A DNA stretch of 64,000 bases from Arthrobacter sp. 24S4-2 (lineage in GTDB: Bacteria > Actinomycetota > Actinomycetes > Actinomycetales > Micrococcaceae): positions 1 to 64,000 of the forward strand of contig NZ_CP040018.1 of assembly GCF_005280255.1 (NCBI RefSeq). Direction: 5' to 3'. Within the stretch, counting starts at the first letter, position 1. Every line of letters starts with the position of its first letter. Under the pieces are notes generated by a model, which was not told the origin of the DNA, did no database searches, and saw only the letters and a list, made by a program, of their open reading frames with translations. Positions 47,950 to 56,769 of this stretch are shown in pieces. The position numbers and the translations under genes were made by a program.

Positions 47950-48129
47950 AATAGGCTGGATCGGGCTGGGGAACTCACCCCCGAGGTGGTCCTCTTGCGC
48001 GTTGACTCGGATTCGGCCGAATGCTGGACCAGCCCCGTCGGAACGGCCGCAACAGTTTTTCAGTGGATCAAGTCCAAGGTGACGCACAGCCGCATGAGCG
48101 TGGGTGAAAGCGGGACCGTGGACCTGTAG
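47950..48129 (+). pseudogene. C-terminal remnant of a PPOX-fold general stress protein
   Basis: The frame ending at TAG 48127-48129 reads LLRVDSDSAECWTSPVG and TAATVFQWIKSKVTH...GESGTVDL, the standard tail of general stress proteins of the pyridoxamine 5'-phosphate oxidase family. The N-terminal barrel is absent. The upstream border falls right after the operator-like repeat. Confidence 0.65.
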
Positions 48130-48132
48130 TCC

Positions 48133-48740
48133 CTACTGCACCTTCCGGAGGGCTGCCAGCACTTCCGGTAGCAGGACGTCGTTCCGGCCCCAGACCGGGT
48201 CCAGGACTTCCACATACCAGGAATCGGCAAGCAGCAGGGCCAGCGTTTCGTTGGTCTCGTCGGACCAGTCGCGGAGCTGGTCGTTCTCCACCGGGCTTTC
48301 GCTGGAGCCGAGCACCGTGACTACCGCATCGCCGTCGAAGGTGACAGGAATGGCGGCCCGGCTCGTTTCCCCGGGGCGTGGGCAACGGTAATGAGTTCGG
48401 ACCTGGTGGACAGCGCCACAAGCTCGGCCGCCGCACCGGCGCCGCAGAAGCCGGTCACATACTGGCGCTGCGCGTGGCCGGAGTCGTCGCGGACACCCGG
48501 CTGGGATTCCTTGGTGAAGAGCCCGTTCCTGTTGATTTCCGCCAGTGCGGCGGCGATGGGACGGGTCTCGTCGTCGAAGCTGGGCGCAAACGTTCCGGGC
48601 TGGTATTCGCTCCGTGACTCAAGCCACCGCGCAGTAAGTTCACCGGCCGCTTCGAGGGTGGTGGCCTGCCGCCAGACTCCCCGGTCCGATCGCAACCTGC
48701 CGTGCTCGTCTCGTGTGTCTGTGACTAATGGCTCCATCAT
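48133..48740 (-). pseudogene. DUF6919-like protein, frameshifted
   Basis: The first frame (from 48740) reads GVWRQATTLEAAGELTARWL, then PIAAALAEINRNGLFTKESQ and ELITVAHAPG, a pattern I associate with the DUF6919 family. At the CCCCGGGG run (48369-48376) it shifts; adding one base restores AIPVTFDGDAVVTVLGSS and runs to the stop at 48133 (DVLLPEVLAALRKVQ). Function unknown. Confidence 0.65.
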
Positions 48741-48791
48741 GGGATGCTACCGCCGCACCTGCCGGCGTTTCCAATGTCGCCGACACACCCG

Positions 48792-49406
48792 TTAACGTCC
48801 GGGCAGCCAATGTCCCGAGGTTTGGGGCGACGGAACACCCGCCGCGGCCTCCGCCCTGCCCAGGGCGTTTTCCAGCCGGGCGACGGCAGGAAGGTACCCC
48901 GCTGCTTCCATGGCACGGAGCCGCTCGGCCTCCCTCAAAGCCTTGATCAGGGCCGCCGTTTCGGGCCGGCGCACGTCGGACATGTCCGGGAAATCGATGC
49001 AGCACGCGGGGTCCAGCTCATAGCGCTGCCAACGCGCCAGCACCATCCGGTGCCGCGCCGCCGCGGCCTCGAGCTCCGCCCGTAAGCCGGTGCGCTGCAG
49101 TCGCGCTTCCTGCCAGGCCAGTACGCGGGGACTCCACAGATAGGCGGCAACAGCCGTGACAATGGCAAGGGTTCCTACAGCGAGGCCCAGCCACGGCGAG
49201 TCCAGGGTAGGTATGAGGACGGCCGGGAACACAATCACGAGTCCGGCGAAGCCGTCCCAGAAGACGGCGTCGGTGACCTCTCCGGCGTCGCGCCTGACGT
49301 GATACCGCGCGGAAAACACCGCGCCGGCCACGCCACACACCACGACGGCGGCGCAGACTGCTAGCTGCAGGGGCCCCATGGGGACCGATTCCGTGATGAC
49401 AGACAC
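48792..49406 (-). CDS. Hypothetical membrane protein with helical cytoplasmic tail
   Basis: A protein of about 204 residues that I do not recognise. I choose GTG 49406 because GGAGG precedes it; the open frame continues upstream to 49631 without protein-like character. One span at about residues 12-31 and two more at about 44-80 are followed by a long charged helical region containing an RLQRTGLRAELEAAAARH stretch. Cys-Cys (DPACCIDFPD) lies in the tail. Confidence 0.6.
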   Translation of the reverse strand: MSVITESVPMGPLQLAVCAAVVVCGVAGAVFSARYHVRRDAGEVTDAVFWDGFAGLVIVFPAVLIPTLDSPWLGLAVGTLAIVTAVAAYLWSPRVLAWQEARLQRTGLRAELEAAAARHRMVLARWQRYELDPACCIDFPDMSDVRRPETAALIKALREAERLRAMEAAGYLPAVARLENALGRAEAAAGVPSPQTSGHWLPGR

Positions 49407-49599
49407 CGCTCCACCTCCAACGGAACCGGACCGGGATGGTTGGGTTCCGCTAATTCCATTGGAATCCCGGCGGGCCCGGCCGTCAATGGGCAGGCCCCGT
49501 GGCCGGTCTCGCCCGCACGGCCTCTCTGCACGACCTGCCTCCAGGCCTTGCCGGCCATAGCCGTTCCGGTGCCGCGGGCCCACGGGTAGCCTAGGCACC

Positions 49600-49989
49600 A
49601 TGCGACTAAAAATGTGCAGCATCCACGTCAAGAACCCGGCCGCGGCCCACCGGTTCTATACAGAGACCCTTGGGTTTGAGACCCTCATGGCCATGCCCGA
49701 ATATAACCTGTACATCGTGAAGGATCCCGGCTCCGCGGGTGGCAGTGCCGGGTCCGCGGGGCTGCTGCTGGAGCCCAGCGACAATCCCATTGGGGCGGAC
49801 TACATGAACGGCCTGCACGACGCCGGGATCCCGGCCATCGTGTTCGGCGTCCCCGACGTCCGGGCCGAGTATGAGCGGCTCAGGGCCCTGGGCGTCGTGT
49901 TCCAGGCGGAACCGTCCGAGGGCCCCACGGGCACCTCGGCGGTGCTGGACGACGGCTGCGGAAACTACATTCAGCTGCACCAGGATTGA
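49600..49989 (+). CDS. VOC superfamily (glyoxalase/bleomycin resistance-like) protein
   Basis: A 129-residue protein with the paired beta-alpha-beta-beta-beta modules of the VOC fold: KMCSIHVKNPAAAHRFYTET at the start and GNYIQLHQD at the end, with metal-ligand candidates His8, Glu59 and the terminal Gln. Substrate not predictable. It begins 31 bases before the upstream end of the minus-strand open frame and is a complete gene. Confidence 0.85.
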   Translation: MRLKMCSIHVKNPAAAHRFYTETLGFETLMAMPEYNLYIVKDPGSAGGSAGSAGLLLEPSDNPIGADYMNGLHDAGIPAIVFGVPDVRAEYERLRALGVVFQAEPSEGPTGTSAVLDDGCGNYIQLHQD

Positions 49990-50050
49990 GGCAGGACCAA
50001 TGCTTCATACCTCTGGACTGCACCCGGACCCACGCTGGTAGTCTGACCGC

Positions 50051-50230
50051 ATGACTGCAGCGTTGGTTCGGCCCAGGAATGGCAAGATGATCGCCGGCGT
50101 CTGTGCCGGCCTCGCTTCAAGGTTCGGTATTTCAAAAGCCCTTGTCCGAATCGGCTTTGTGCTCTTCGGCGTTTTCGGCGTGGGTGAATTGGTATATATC
50201 GCCCTGTGGATCATCATGCCCAAGGAGTGA
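50051..50230 (+). CDS. PspC-domain small membrane protein
   Basis: A 59-residue protein missed by size cut-offs. It reads MTAALVRPRNGKMIAGVCAG, then LASRFGISKALVRI, and ends with a membrane helix (FVLFGVFGVGELVYIALWII) and MPKE. This is the phage-shock protein C domain, usually a regulator or sensor of envelope stress. No other Psp gene is nearby. Confidence 0.88.
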   Translation: MTAALVRPRNGKMIAGVCAGLASRFGISKALVRIGFVLFGVFGVGELVYIALWIIMPKE

Positions 50231-51082
50231 TCCTGCCCGGCTGGGCAGTTAACTACCTGCGGGGCCCCGCAACGGAGTCCCGCACAACCAGCGGGCATGC
50301 GGCCCGATAAAGGCCCATGGCCTGTCGCCACTTTTCAAGGGCGCGCAGCCGGCGCACAATGAATCCACCTTTACCTTGGCGGTGATGACCAGTGGCGCTG
50401 GCAATCGTGGTTGTGTGCACGCTGTTGCTGCTGGCTGGCGTCGCCATGGTCATCGCTTGGGGAGGCCGCACGGTCAGGGCGCCTTCGAGGCCCGCTTCTT
50501 CGGCGGATACCATAGAGTCTTCGGCAGTGCCCGCACGGGATGCTGTTGTGGAGGCGCAGGTCTCCGCCCTACGCCGCTACCTGTGGTGGGCCAACGTCGC
50601 CACCGTGGCGGCCGTCGCATCCGGGATCCTCGTTGCAGGGGGCCGGCGGCAGGCTGGTGATGCGCGTACTGGCCGTCACCTCGCCGGCGTCGGCCCAGGG
50701 GCGCCTTACCGAAGCCCAGGCTAATGTCGGATTCCCCACGATCGACGGCAGCATTGCCTTGCTGTTCTTTGGCGGACTTCCCGCCGGCTTCGCGGCCGCC
50801 TTCATCTACCTGCTCATTCACCGTTGGCTCCCCGCCGGCCGCCGGGCAGGACCGCTGTTCGGGGCACTGCTCCTGCTCGTTCTCGGCGCTTCCGTGGAGC
50901 CGTTCCGGGCCGACAACATCGACTTTGCCATCGTGGGTCCAGGCTGGCTGTCCGTAGTGCTCTTCTCCGCGCTTGCCGTTTTGCACGGCGCAGTGGTGGC
51001 CGCGGTGGCCGGCGCTTTCAGTGAGCGCCTTCCGCTACCGTCAGGGCAGGACTGGAAGCATTACCTGCCGCTGCTAGGAGCG

Positions 51083-52805
51083 TGGGGCGGTAGTGGTTTC
51101 CGTCATCCAGGAGTGGTCCTGTCTACTGACCGGTGACACGTTGCCATCTTGATGACCGGGCTGTCCGCGGCGGTGGTGGGCCTCCTTCGAGGATTGGCAG
51201 CGGCCGCGGGCCGGGCAGCCGTGGCCGCCTTGGCCCGTGGGTCAGGCTCCGGCCGGGGCGTTGAGACCGGCTTTGGCTTTGAAAGTGAACAATTTCAGCA
51301 GGTTGTGACAGCCTGCCATCAGTTCCCACTCGTGTTTGGCCTGTTCGAGGCCGCGCAGGAGTGCGTGTTTGCCCTGGCGGGTGTGGATTTGCCCGAAGAC
51401 CGGTTCGATGATCGCCTTGCGCCGCGCGTAAACGGCCCGGCCCTTCTTGGTTTTGAGTTTCCTCGCCATCCGTTCCCGGAGTGTGGCGGTGGCCGGGATC
51501 CTGCCCCGGGGCGTCTCGGGAACCTTTTCGCCGTGTTTGAGCCGGCCGGTCGCGATGAAGAACTCGGTCCCGCCGGCGGCCTCGATTTCCTTCACGTGTT
51601 CGAGGTTGGCTGCTGAACAATATCCGGCATCAATGGTCCATTGGGCGGGCATCCGGCCCAGGGTTTCGGCGGTGCGTTCGGTCATCGGGACCAGTTGCTG
51701 CACGTCCACCGCGGTGTTGTTCAGATCGGTGGCGACGATGACCTGATGGTCCGCGTCGACCACGGCCTGGGCGTTGTAGCAATAGTGGTACGAGCCGTCT
51801 GCGGTCTTCATGATCCGGGAGTCGGGGTCCGTGAAATTGCGCTGGGCCCTCGGTCTGACCTCCGCTTTGGCCGCGGCTTCCTCGCCCTTGGCCGCAGCCG
51901 CCCCGTCGTCATCGCCGCGGTCCCGGGCTTTCTGCTCCGCCTCTTGGCGTGCTTTGGCTGCTGCGTCCTCTTCGAGCTGTTTGCGGGCCGCGGCCATCTT
52001 CGCCAGCCGCGATTGCCGGTCGGCCAGGTCCGGCGGGAGCTCATCGCCGCGCGTATCCGCCCCGAACCGGGCATCCTCCTCCCTGTCCACGGCCTCGGCG
52101 TCGGCGAGCATGTCCGAGACCTCCGCGGCGAGGATCCTCTGTTTTTCGGTCAGCCGTCCGTAGCTCATCGCCTTTCGCCGGGACGCGTTGGCCCGGACCT
52201 TCGTCCCGTCCAGGGCAACCCGGCCCAAGGAGACCATGCCCGCGGCCCGGCAGAGTTCCAGCGCCTGCAGGAACACGTTCCCCAACGCCGCGAGATGGCG
52301 TTTGCGGAACCGGCCGATGGACCGGAAATCCGGTGCCTGCTGCCCGGCCAGCCAACGGAACGCGACCACGTCCACGCACGCCCGCTCCAACTCCCGGGAG
52401 GAACGCACCCCGACGCAGTAGCCGTAAAGCAGGACCCGGACCATCAACCGCGGATCATACGGCGGCTGGCCCTTCGTCTTCCCATACGAGCCGTAGAACC
52501 GGGACAGATTCAGCTCCCGGGACACCAGATCAGCGATGAACCGGGCCAGATGATTGCCCGGCAACCACTCATCCAGCGACGGCGGGACCAGCATCACCGC
52601 GTCCGGCTCAAAGGATTTGAACCGCTTCTTCACACCAGCGCCGGCCTCAACGATCCCGTCATCAAAACGCTCCACCCGCTCCACGAGAGCTTCATCAAAA
52701 AGGCCATCCTGGGAACCGGAATTCATACTCCCGATTCTTCCAGCCACCCCTCCCGCACCCCGGCAATTCACACGGCGTTTTAAGAACCCGGCCGACTACT
52801 GACCC
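51083..52805. mobile_element. IS1182-family insertion sequence
   Basis: About 1.72 kb. The ends are imperfect inverted repeats: GGGGCGGTAGTGG from 51084 and, read from the right end inward, GGGTCAGTAGTCGG (52792-52805). It contains one intact transposase gene on the minus strand. The flanking sequence, joined, reads CTAGGAGCGCTCCTAG, a perfect 16-bp palindrome, so the element entered the centre of a palindromic target, with GCG possibly present on both sides. Confidence 0.82.
51242..52726 (-). CDS. IS1182 family transposase
   Basis: A DDE transposase of about 494 residues (start at ATG 52726; the frame extends to 52771). The N-terminal DUF772-type region includes PPSLDEWLPGNHLARFI and YDPRLMVRVLLYGYCVGVRS. 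DDE candidates are Asp in VALDGTKVRANAS, Asp in AQAVVDADHQVIVA, and Glu in RRKAIIEPVFGQIHTRQG. A long coiled, Ala/Glu/Arg-rich insert lies between the first two. The frame is intact, so the element may be active. Confidence 0.9.
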   Translation of the reverse strand: MNSGSQDGLFDEALVERVERFDDGIVEAGAGVKKRFKSFEPDAVMLVPPSLDEWLPGNHLARFIADLVSRELNLSRFYGSYGKTKGQPPYDPRLMVRVLLYGYCVGVRSSRELERACVDVVAFRWLAGQQAPDFRSIGRFRKRHLAALGNVFLQALELCRAAGMVSLGRVALDGTKVRANASRRKAMSYGRLTEKQRILAAEVSDMLADAEAVDREEDARFGADTRGDELPPDLADRQSRLAKMAAARKQLEEDAAAKARQEAEQKARDRGDDDGAAAAKGEEAAAKAEVRPRAQRNFTDPDSRIMKTADGSYHYCYNAQAVVDADHQVIVATDLNNTAVDVQQLVPMTERTAETLGRMPAQWTIDAGYCSAANLEHVKEIEAAGGTEFFIATGRLKHGEKVPETPRGRIPATATLRERMARKLKTKKGRAVYARRKAIIEPVFGQIHTRQGKHALLRGLEQAKHEWELMAGCHNLLKLFTFKAKAGLNAPAGA

Positions 52806-53046
52806 GCGCTCCTAGCGGCCGTCCTGTTCGTGCCTGCGGGACTGGTGATTGGCGCCGGGGCGCTAGCGGTCGTGGTGTGGAGCAAGCTTGTTCCGGGTGC
52901 CGGGGCCGGGCAGCCGGGAACAGAGGACGGACCACCTGCAGCCAGGCGGCCGGGGACCTCCCACCGGGCGGCGGCCATGACCTGGGCAGCCCGCGGGCTG
53001 CTCGGATTGGCGGCTGTCGCGGCCTTGCCCCTGTTTATCAGCGCAG

Positions 53047-53676
53047 TCACCTTGATTGCCTCACGCTGATTCGTCCGGCCCCGGTGACAGCACCGGCGAC
53101 ACCATCGGTGCCCGCGTCGTTGATCGCGTTCGTCAGTGCGGCCAGTACGTCGTCCTGGGCGGCGCCCGCGTCGATCCCGACGAACGCGGGGAACTCCGGA
53201 AGCGAGCGGTATGCGTCGCTGAGTGCCGCCAGCTCCTCCAGTGTTTCGGTGTCCGTCGCCCGGAGGAGGATACGTTCCAAAGCCTGCTCCGGAGCGATGT
53301 CGAAGTTGACCACCAGGTCAGGCGCGGGGAGTAGCCGCAGGAGCCAGGGCAGGAACCTGCCGCGCGGGAGCTGCCTGACCCTACGCAGGGCAAGCTGGCA
53401 GTAGAGATGGCGGTCCATGACCACCATGCCGTTGAATCGGCGGGCGCGGGCATGTGAGACCAGCACGTTGACGGTGCGGACTAGGGTCTCCAGGGCATCG
53501 GCCAGGCGGGGGTTGAGCGGCACCCCGCAGCGTGCCGACCACTGGGACATGTTTCGGCGGCCCGCATGGTTTCGAAGCAGGAGTGCCTCGCCGCCGGCCA
53601 GACGGGCAGCGTCAACGGCGGCCCGGGCGGCGGTCGTCTTGCCGGCACCATCAATTCCGGTCAGGACAACCGGCAG
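53047..53676 (-). CDS. Thymidylate kinase-like P-loop kinase, start uncertain
   Basis: The frame contains the Walker A motif GIDGAGKTTAARA near its beginning, VVMDRHLYCQLAL (DR(Y/H) type motif) and VVNFDIAPEQALERI, matching dTMP-kinase-like proteins of about 210 residues. No ATG or GTG precedes the P-loop: an in-frame TAA lies two codons before a CTG at 53674-53676. Starting at ATG 53550 would delete the P-loop. So it either uses a CTG start or has lost its start. It overlaps the end of the convergent membrane pseudogene by 23 bases. Confidence 0.65.
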   Translation of the reverse strand: MPVVLTGIDGAGKTTAARAAVDAARLAGGEALLLRNHAGRRNMSQWSARCGVPLNPRLADALETLVRTVNVLVSHARARRFNGMVVMDRHLYCQLALRRVRQLPRGRFLPWLLRLLPAPDLVVNFDIAPEQALERILLRATDTETLEELAALSDAYRSLPEFPAFVGIDAGAAQDDVLAALTNAINDAGTDGVAGAVTGAGRISVRQSR

Positions 53677-53917
53677 GGGTTACTCGTTTCGTAGGGTGGG
53701 ACGTCTATTCGGTGGACCGGTCCAGCGGACCTGTTCAGTCGGGCCTCGCCCGGCACCGTGCCCCGTTCTTTCTTTCGGACTGTTTTTACTCCAACGACGA
53801 ACGGGGTGTCCATCGGCCGTTGAACTTGTTCGCTGTTGGCCGTCCGGATTTCACGCGCCGTTAATGGTGGCGTTTTAGCGTGGTTCTTCAAGCACCATTT
53901 GCAAGAAGGGATCCATC

Positions 53918-54397
53918 ATGGCCGATATTGCTGCTGTGCTTGGACGGCTCACCCCGGAAGAGCTCGACGAACTCCGTGCCCTCGGCCCCCAGGGGCACCT
54001 GCCCCGGCACCTCACCGATGCCCTGGACAGGGCTGCCGGCGGGCCCGGTGCCGGCCGCGGCTACTACGTTCCCACCGGGAGCGTCAGCCCCACCGGCGGA
54101 CCCCACCTTGTGTTGCGCAGCGACGTTGCCAGCTGGCTGTTCGGGTCGGCGCCGCAGATTCCGCACGGTCATCAACCGGCGGAAACCGATGCGGAGTCAG
54201 TCCACACCGGAGCTGACTGGTCGGAGCTTCGGCCCGGAGACAGGGTGTCGATCGTGCGGGGCAACCGCGTCACGGGGTCGGGCATCGTGGACACCATGAC
54301 CGAGGATGCTTCCACAGTGTGGGTTCTTTTCGAAGGCGTTGCACCCCGGCGTATGTTCCACCGCGGCGACCCGGACGAACTGCGGCCGGTCCGCTAA
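53918..54397 (+). CDS. Hypothetical protein, 159 residues
   Basis: Not recognised. ATG 53918 is preceded by AAGAAGGG. The N-terminus (ADIAAVLGRLTPEELDELRA) looks helical, a Gly-rich middle follows, and the C-terminal half (LRPGDRVSIVRGNRV and GSGIVDTMTEDASTVWV) resembles a small SH3-like beta barrel. No membrane helix or signal peptide. The 230 bp upstream hold no other gene. Confidence 0.7.
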   Translation: MADIAAVLGRLTPEELDELRALGPQGHLPRHLTDALDRAAGGPGAGRGYYVPTGSVSPTGGPHLVLRSDVASWLFGSAPQIPHGHQPAETDAESVHTGADWSELRPGDRVSIVRGNRVTGSGIVDTMTEDASTVWVLFEGVAPRRMFHRGDPDELRPVR

Positions 54398-54415
54398 GGA
54401 CCCACCGGAGTCAGG

Positions 54416-54820
54416 CTATTCGGCCTTGGCGCGGGCCTTCTTGGCGTCCTTCTTCGCAGCTTCGTCCTTGACGCGCTGGGCCTCGGTGCGGACTGCAGCG
54501 TGCGTGGAGCGCTCGGCGACCAGCCATGCGGGCGGCGCCTGTAGCAGTGCGGTGATTTCCGCCGTCGTGAGTGCCTCTTCGACACCGCCGCGGGCCAGGC
54601 CGCTGATGGAAACGTTCAGTTTCTGCGCCACCACGGGGCGGGGGTGCGGGCCGTTGCGGCGGAGTTCAGCCAGCCACTCCGGCGGGTTGGCCTGGAGCTC
54701 GGCGAAATCGGCGCGGGTGATAACCGAATCCTGGAACTCCTGGGGTGTTGCGGGCAGGTGGATGCCAAGCTTCTTGGCAACGGTGGCCGGCTTCATGGAC
54801 TGGGAGTTTGCAGAGGTCAT
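54416..54820 (-). CDS. DUF5997 family protein
   Basis: A 134-residue protein with the family pattern KPATVAKKLGIHLPATPQEF and ADFAELQANPPEWLAELRRN, which looks like two small helical units, and a Lys/Ala-rich C-terminal tail. Divergent from a LysR-type effector-domain gene, an arrangement I know from related actinobacteria. Function unknown. Confidence 0.82.
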   Translation of the reverse strand: MTSANSQSMKPATVAKKLGIHLPATPQEFQDSVITRADFAELQANPPEWLAELRRNGPHPRPVVAQKLNVSISGLARGGVEEALTTAEITALLQAPPAWLVAERSTHAAVRTEAQRVKDEAAKKDAKKARAKAE

Positions 54821-54942
54821 GCTTCAAGGGTATCCGGCGGACCGCCCGCAGGGCACCAACGCAGCACCAACGCAGCACCACGCAGGCCCCGTGCGTCCGC
54901 CGGCACGGGGCCACCCCGCGGCTCTGGCGGTACTGTGAACGT

Positions 54943-55680
54943 GTGTCCGCTGAAGAAGAATTCCCGCAAGCATCCGCACCTTCCGAACCGGAAGGGCGTG
55001 AGTTGCGCTTCGCGTACGTTGCCGGCGTGACGCCGGGGAAATGGATCCGGCGCTGGGAAGAGCGGATGCCGGACGTTCCGCTGCACTCCTTTATGTCCGA
55101 CGACGGCGCGCAGCTTTCGGTCCTGCGTGACGGCGCCGCCGACCTCAGCTTCGTCCGGCTCCCGGTAGAGCGCGAGGGCCTGAACGTCATTCCCCTTTAC
55201 GAGGAGCAGGCCGTAGTGGTTGCCCCCAAGGGCCACGAAATTTCGGTGTTCGAAGAGGTGGCACTAGCGGACCTCGCCAGCGAAACGTTCCTGGATGTCG
55301 CGGAACTCGGCGGCCCGGAAATGGCCCTGCAGGTGGTGGCGTCCGGGGCCGGCCTGGCCATCCTGCCGATGTCCGTTGCCCGCCACTTCAACGTGAAGGA
55401 CACGGTGGCGCGGAAACTCACCGGTGCCCCTACCACCCAGATTGCGCTGGCCTGGCCCAGCGAAGCCACGGATGAGGTGATTGAGGAGTTCATCGGCATT
55501 GTCCGCGGCCGCACCGCCCAGAGCTCCCGCCAGCCGTCGGCGAAGGTGGAAGCGCCCAAGAAGGAGCCGAAGCCGGACAGGCGGGGGACCGGCGTCAAGA
55601 AGCCCAAGGTCGCCCAGCGCTACGCCCCGAATCCGGACAAGGGCCGTGGCAAGGGATCGCGCAAGAAGGGAAAGCGCTAA
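54943..55680 (+). CDS. LysR-type substrate-binding domain protein without HTH
   Basis: A 245-residue protein starting at GTG 54943. It begins directly with the effector-binding fold (ELRFAYVAGVTPGKWIRRW, DGAADLSFVRLPVER, SGAGLAILPMSVARHF) and has no N-terminal winged helix. A highly basic C-terminal tail of about 45 residues (ending RGKGSRKKGKR) could bind nucleic acid. Upstream start codons give only non-family sequence, so loss of an HTH exon-like segment in this strain is unlikely. Confidence 0.82.
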   Translation: MSAEEEFPQASAPSEPEGRELRFAYVAGVTPGKWIRRWEERMPDVPLHSFMSDDGAQLSVLRDGAADLSFVRLPVEREGLNVIPLYEEQAVVVAPKGHEISVFEEVALADLASETFLDVAELGGPEMALQVVASGAGLAILPMSVARHFNVKDTVARKLTGAPTTQIALAWPSEATDEVIEEFIGIVRGRTAQSSRQPSAKVEAPKKEPKPDRRGTGVKKPKVAQRYAPNPDKGRGKGSRKKGKR

Positions 55681-55683
55681 GGC

Positions 55684-56019
55684 TTAGGCCGCGCAGGCGT
55701 CCTTGAGGGCCGTGACTGACTCGGCCGGAACCTGGTCGCCGGCTTCGGCGATCTGCCGCAAGGGAGTGGTGATCTCGGACGGGACACCGGCGGGTTCCGC
55801 GCCGGCAACGAGGCCGCCCAGCGCTTCCTTGTCCTTGACGCTCACAAGCCCGTCTTGCACGAGGGCGCAGACCTGGCCCTTGACCTGGTCGGCGGCCGCG
55901 GTGGCAACCTTGGACGCGCCGTCGTTCACGGCTTTTTCCGCTGCATCCTGGACCTGGCCGCAACCGGTGAGTATGACGATGAGGGCAGCAACGGACAGGG
56001 CGGCGAGGCGGGATTTCAT
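55684..56019 (-). CDS. Putative lipoprotein
   Basis: A 111-residue protein with a lipoprotein signal peptide: MKSR, a hydrophobic core AALSVAALIVIL, and the lipobox LTGC with Cys20 as the lipid-modified residue. The mature part is small, Ala-rich and helical with two further Cys (VCALV and DACAA) that could form a disulphide. Function unknown. It converges with the LysR-domain gene with three bases between stops. Confidence 0.78.
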   Translation of the reverse strand: MKSRLAALSVAALIVILTGCGQVQDAAEKAVNDGASKVATAAADQVKGQVCALVQDGLVSVKDKEALGGLVAGAEPAGVPSEITTPLRQIAEAGDQVPAESVTALKDACAA

Positions 56020-56061
56020 AATTCCACCCTAGCAAGGGCTGTTGGGAGCCGTTCTTGCCTT

Positions 56062-56106
56062 CTCCTTTGGACTGGCCTCCTTTGGACTGGCCTCCTTTGG
56101 ACCGGC
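56062..56106. repeat. 15-bp tandem repeat, three copies
   Basis: CTCCTTTGGACTGGC occurs at 56062-56076 and 56077-56091, with a third copy at 56092-56106 differing at one base. It lies between the lipoprotein promoter and the LacI remnant and is not within a gene. Confidence 0.9.
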
Positions 56107-56156
56107 GCCGGCAGGGTGTGTGGGATGACGCCCCGTGGCGGCACGAGCCGCGCGTT

Positions 56157-56760
56157 TCAGCTGGAAACGCGGGCAGTTGTGCCGCGGACGATGAGGGCAG
56201 GTTCGATCAGCTTGCGCCCGGGTTTGAGGGTGGGGTGTCCGATGCGGGTATGGCCGAGGCTGAGCAGGTGCTCGGCGGCCATACGGCCGCCGCCGTCGTC
56301 GTCGTTTGTGATGAGGTCGGCGCCGGCCGGAACGCCGTTCCGCCAGCCGGCGACGACGGCGGGAATCCAGGTTCCGGCCATCATGGATTCGCTGGGCTCG
56401 GCGGCGATGACGAGCCCGTCCACGTGCATGGCCAGCAGGCCGTCAGTGGCTTCCGTGATGCGGTTCTCGCCTGGGCGTGAATCGGCAAGGGTGACCTGGT
56501 AGCCGTGGGGTGAGAGGGCGGATTCCATGCCCCTCAGGAGGTCCACTAACCAGAGGTTCCGGTAGTCATCAATGACCAGTCCGATGCTTTTTGTCTGGCT
56601 GCTGGCGAGGGTGGTCGCGGCCCCGCTGGACCGCTTTCCGGCGCTTCTCGCTGACCTTGGACGGGTTTTGAAGCACGAGCGACACCAGGGACGGAGAGAC
56701 GCCGGCAGTGGTGGCGACGTCGTAGATCGTCGGTCGGCGCGTCCTGGGCGAATTTCAAAG
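56157..56760 (-). pseudogene. LacI family regulator with two internal deletions
   Basis: The N-terminal DNA-binding part is present on the minus strand (RRPTIYDVATTAGVSPSLVS then LVLQNPSKVSEKRRKAV), followed by a frameshift with loss of part of the linker. The ligand domain resumes as TLASSQTKSIGLVIDDYRN and continues in frame to SLGHTRIGH. There it jumps straight to PTLKPGRKLIEPALIVRG, the C-terminal end. About 100 residues normally between these points are gone. Divergent from an oxidoreductase remnant. Confidence 0.78.
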
Positions 56761-56769
56761 GAGAAATCG

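Larger units (their letters stand above)
50392..53069 (+). pseudogene. Multi-span membrane protein gene split by IS1182-type element
   Basis: Three pieces form one former gene. Part 1 (from GTG 50392) has a membrane helix and SALRRYLWWANVATVAAVASG. At the G5 run 50638-50642 the frame shifts by +1; dropping one G continues as GGRLVMRVLAVTSP. Part 2 has helices up to LPLLGA at about 51082. After the insertion element, part 3 resumes as LLAAVLFVPAGLVIGAGALAV and ends with LFISAVTLIAS and TGA at 53067-53069. No family assigned. Confidence 0.75.
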
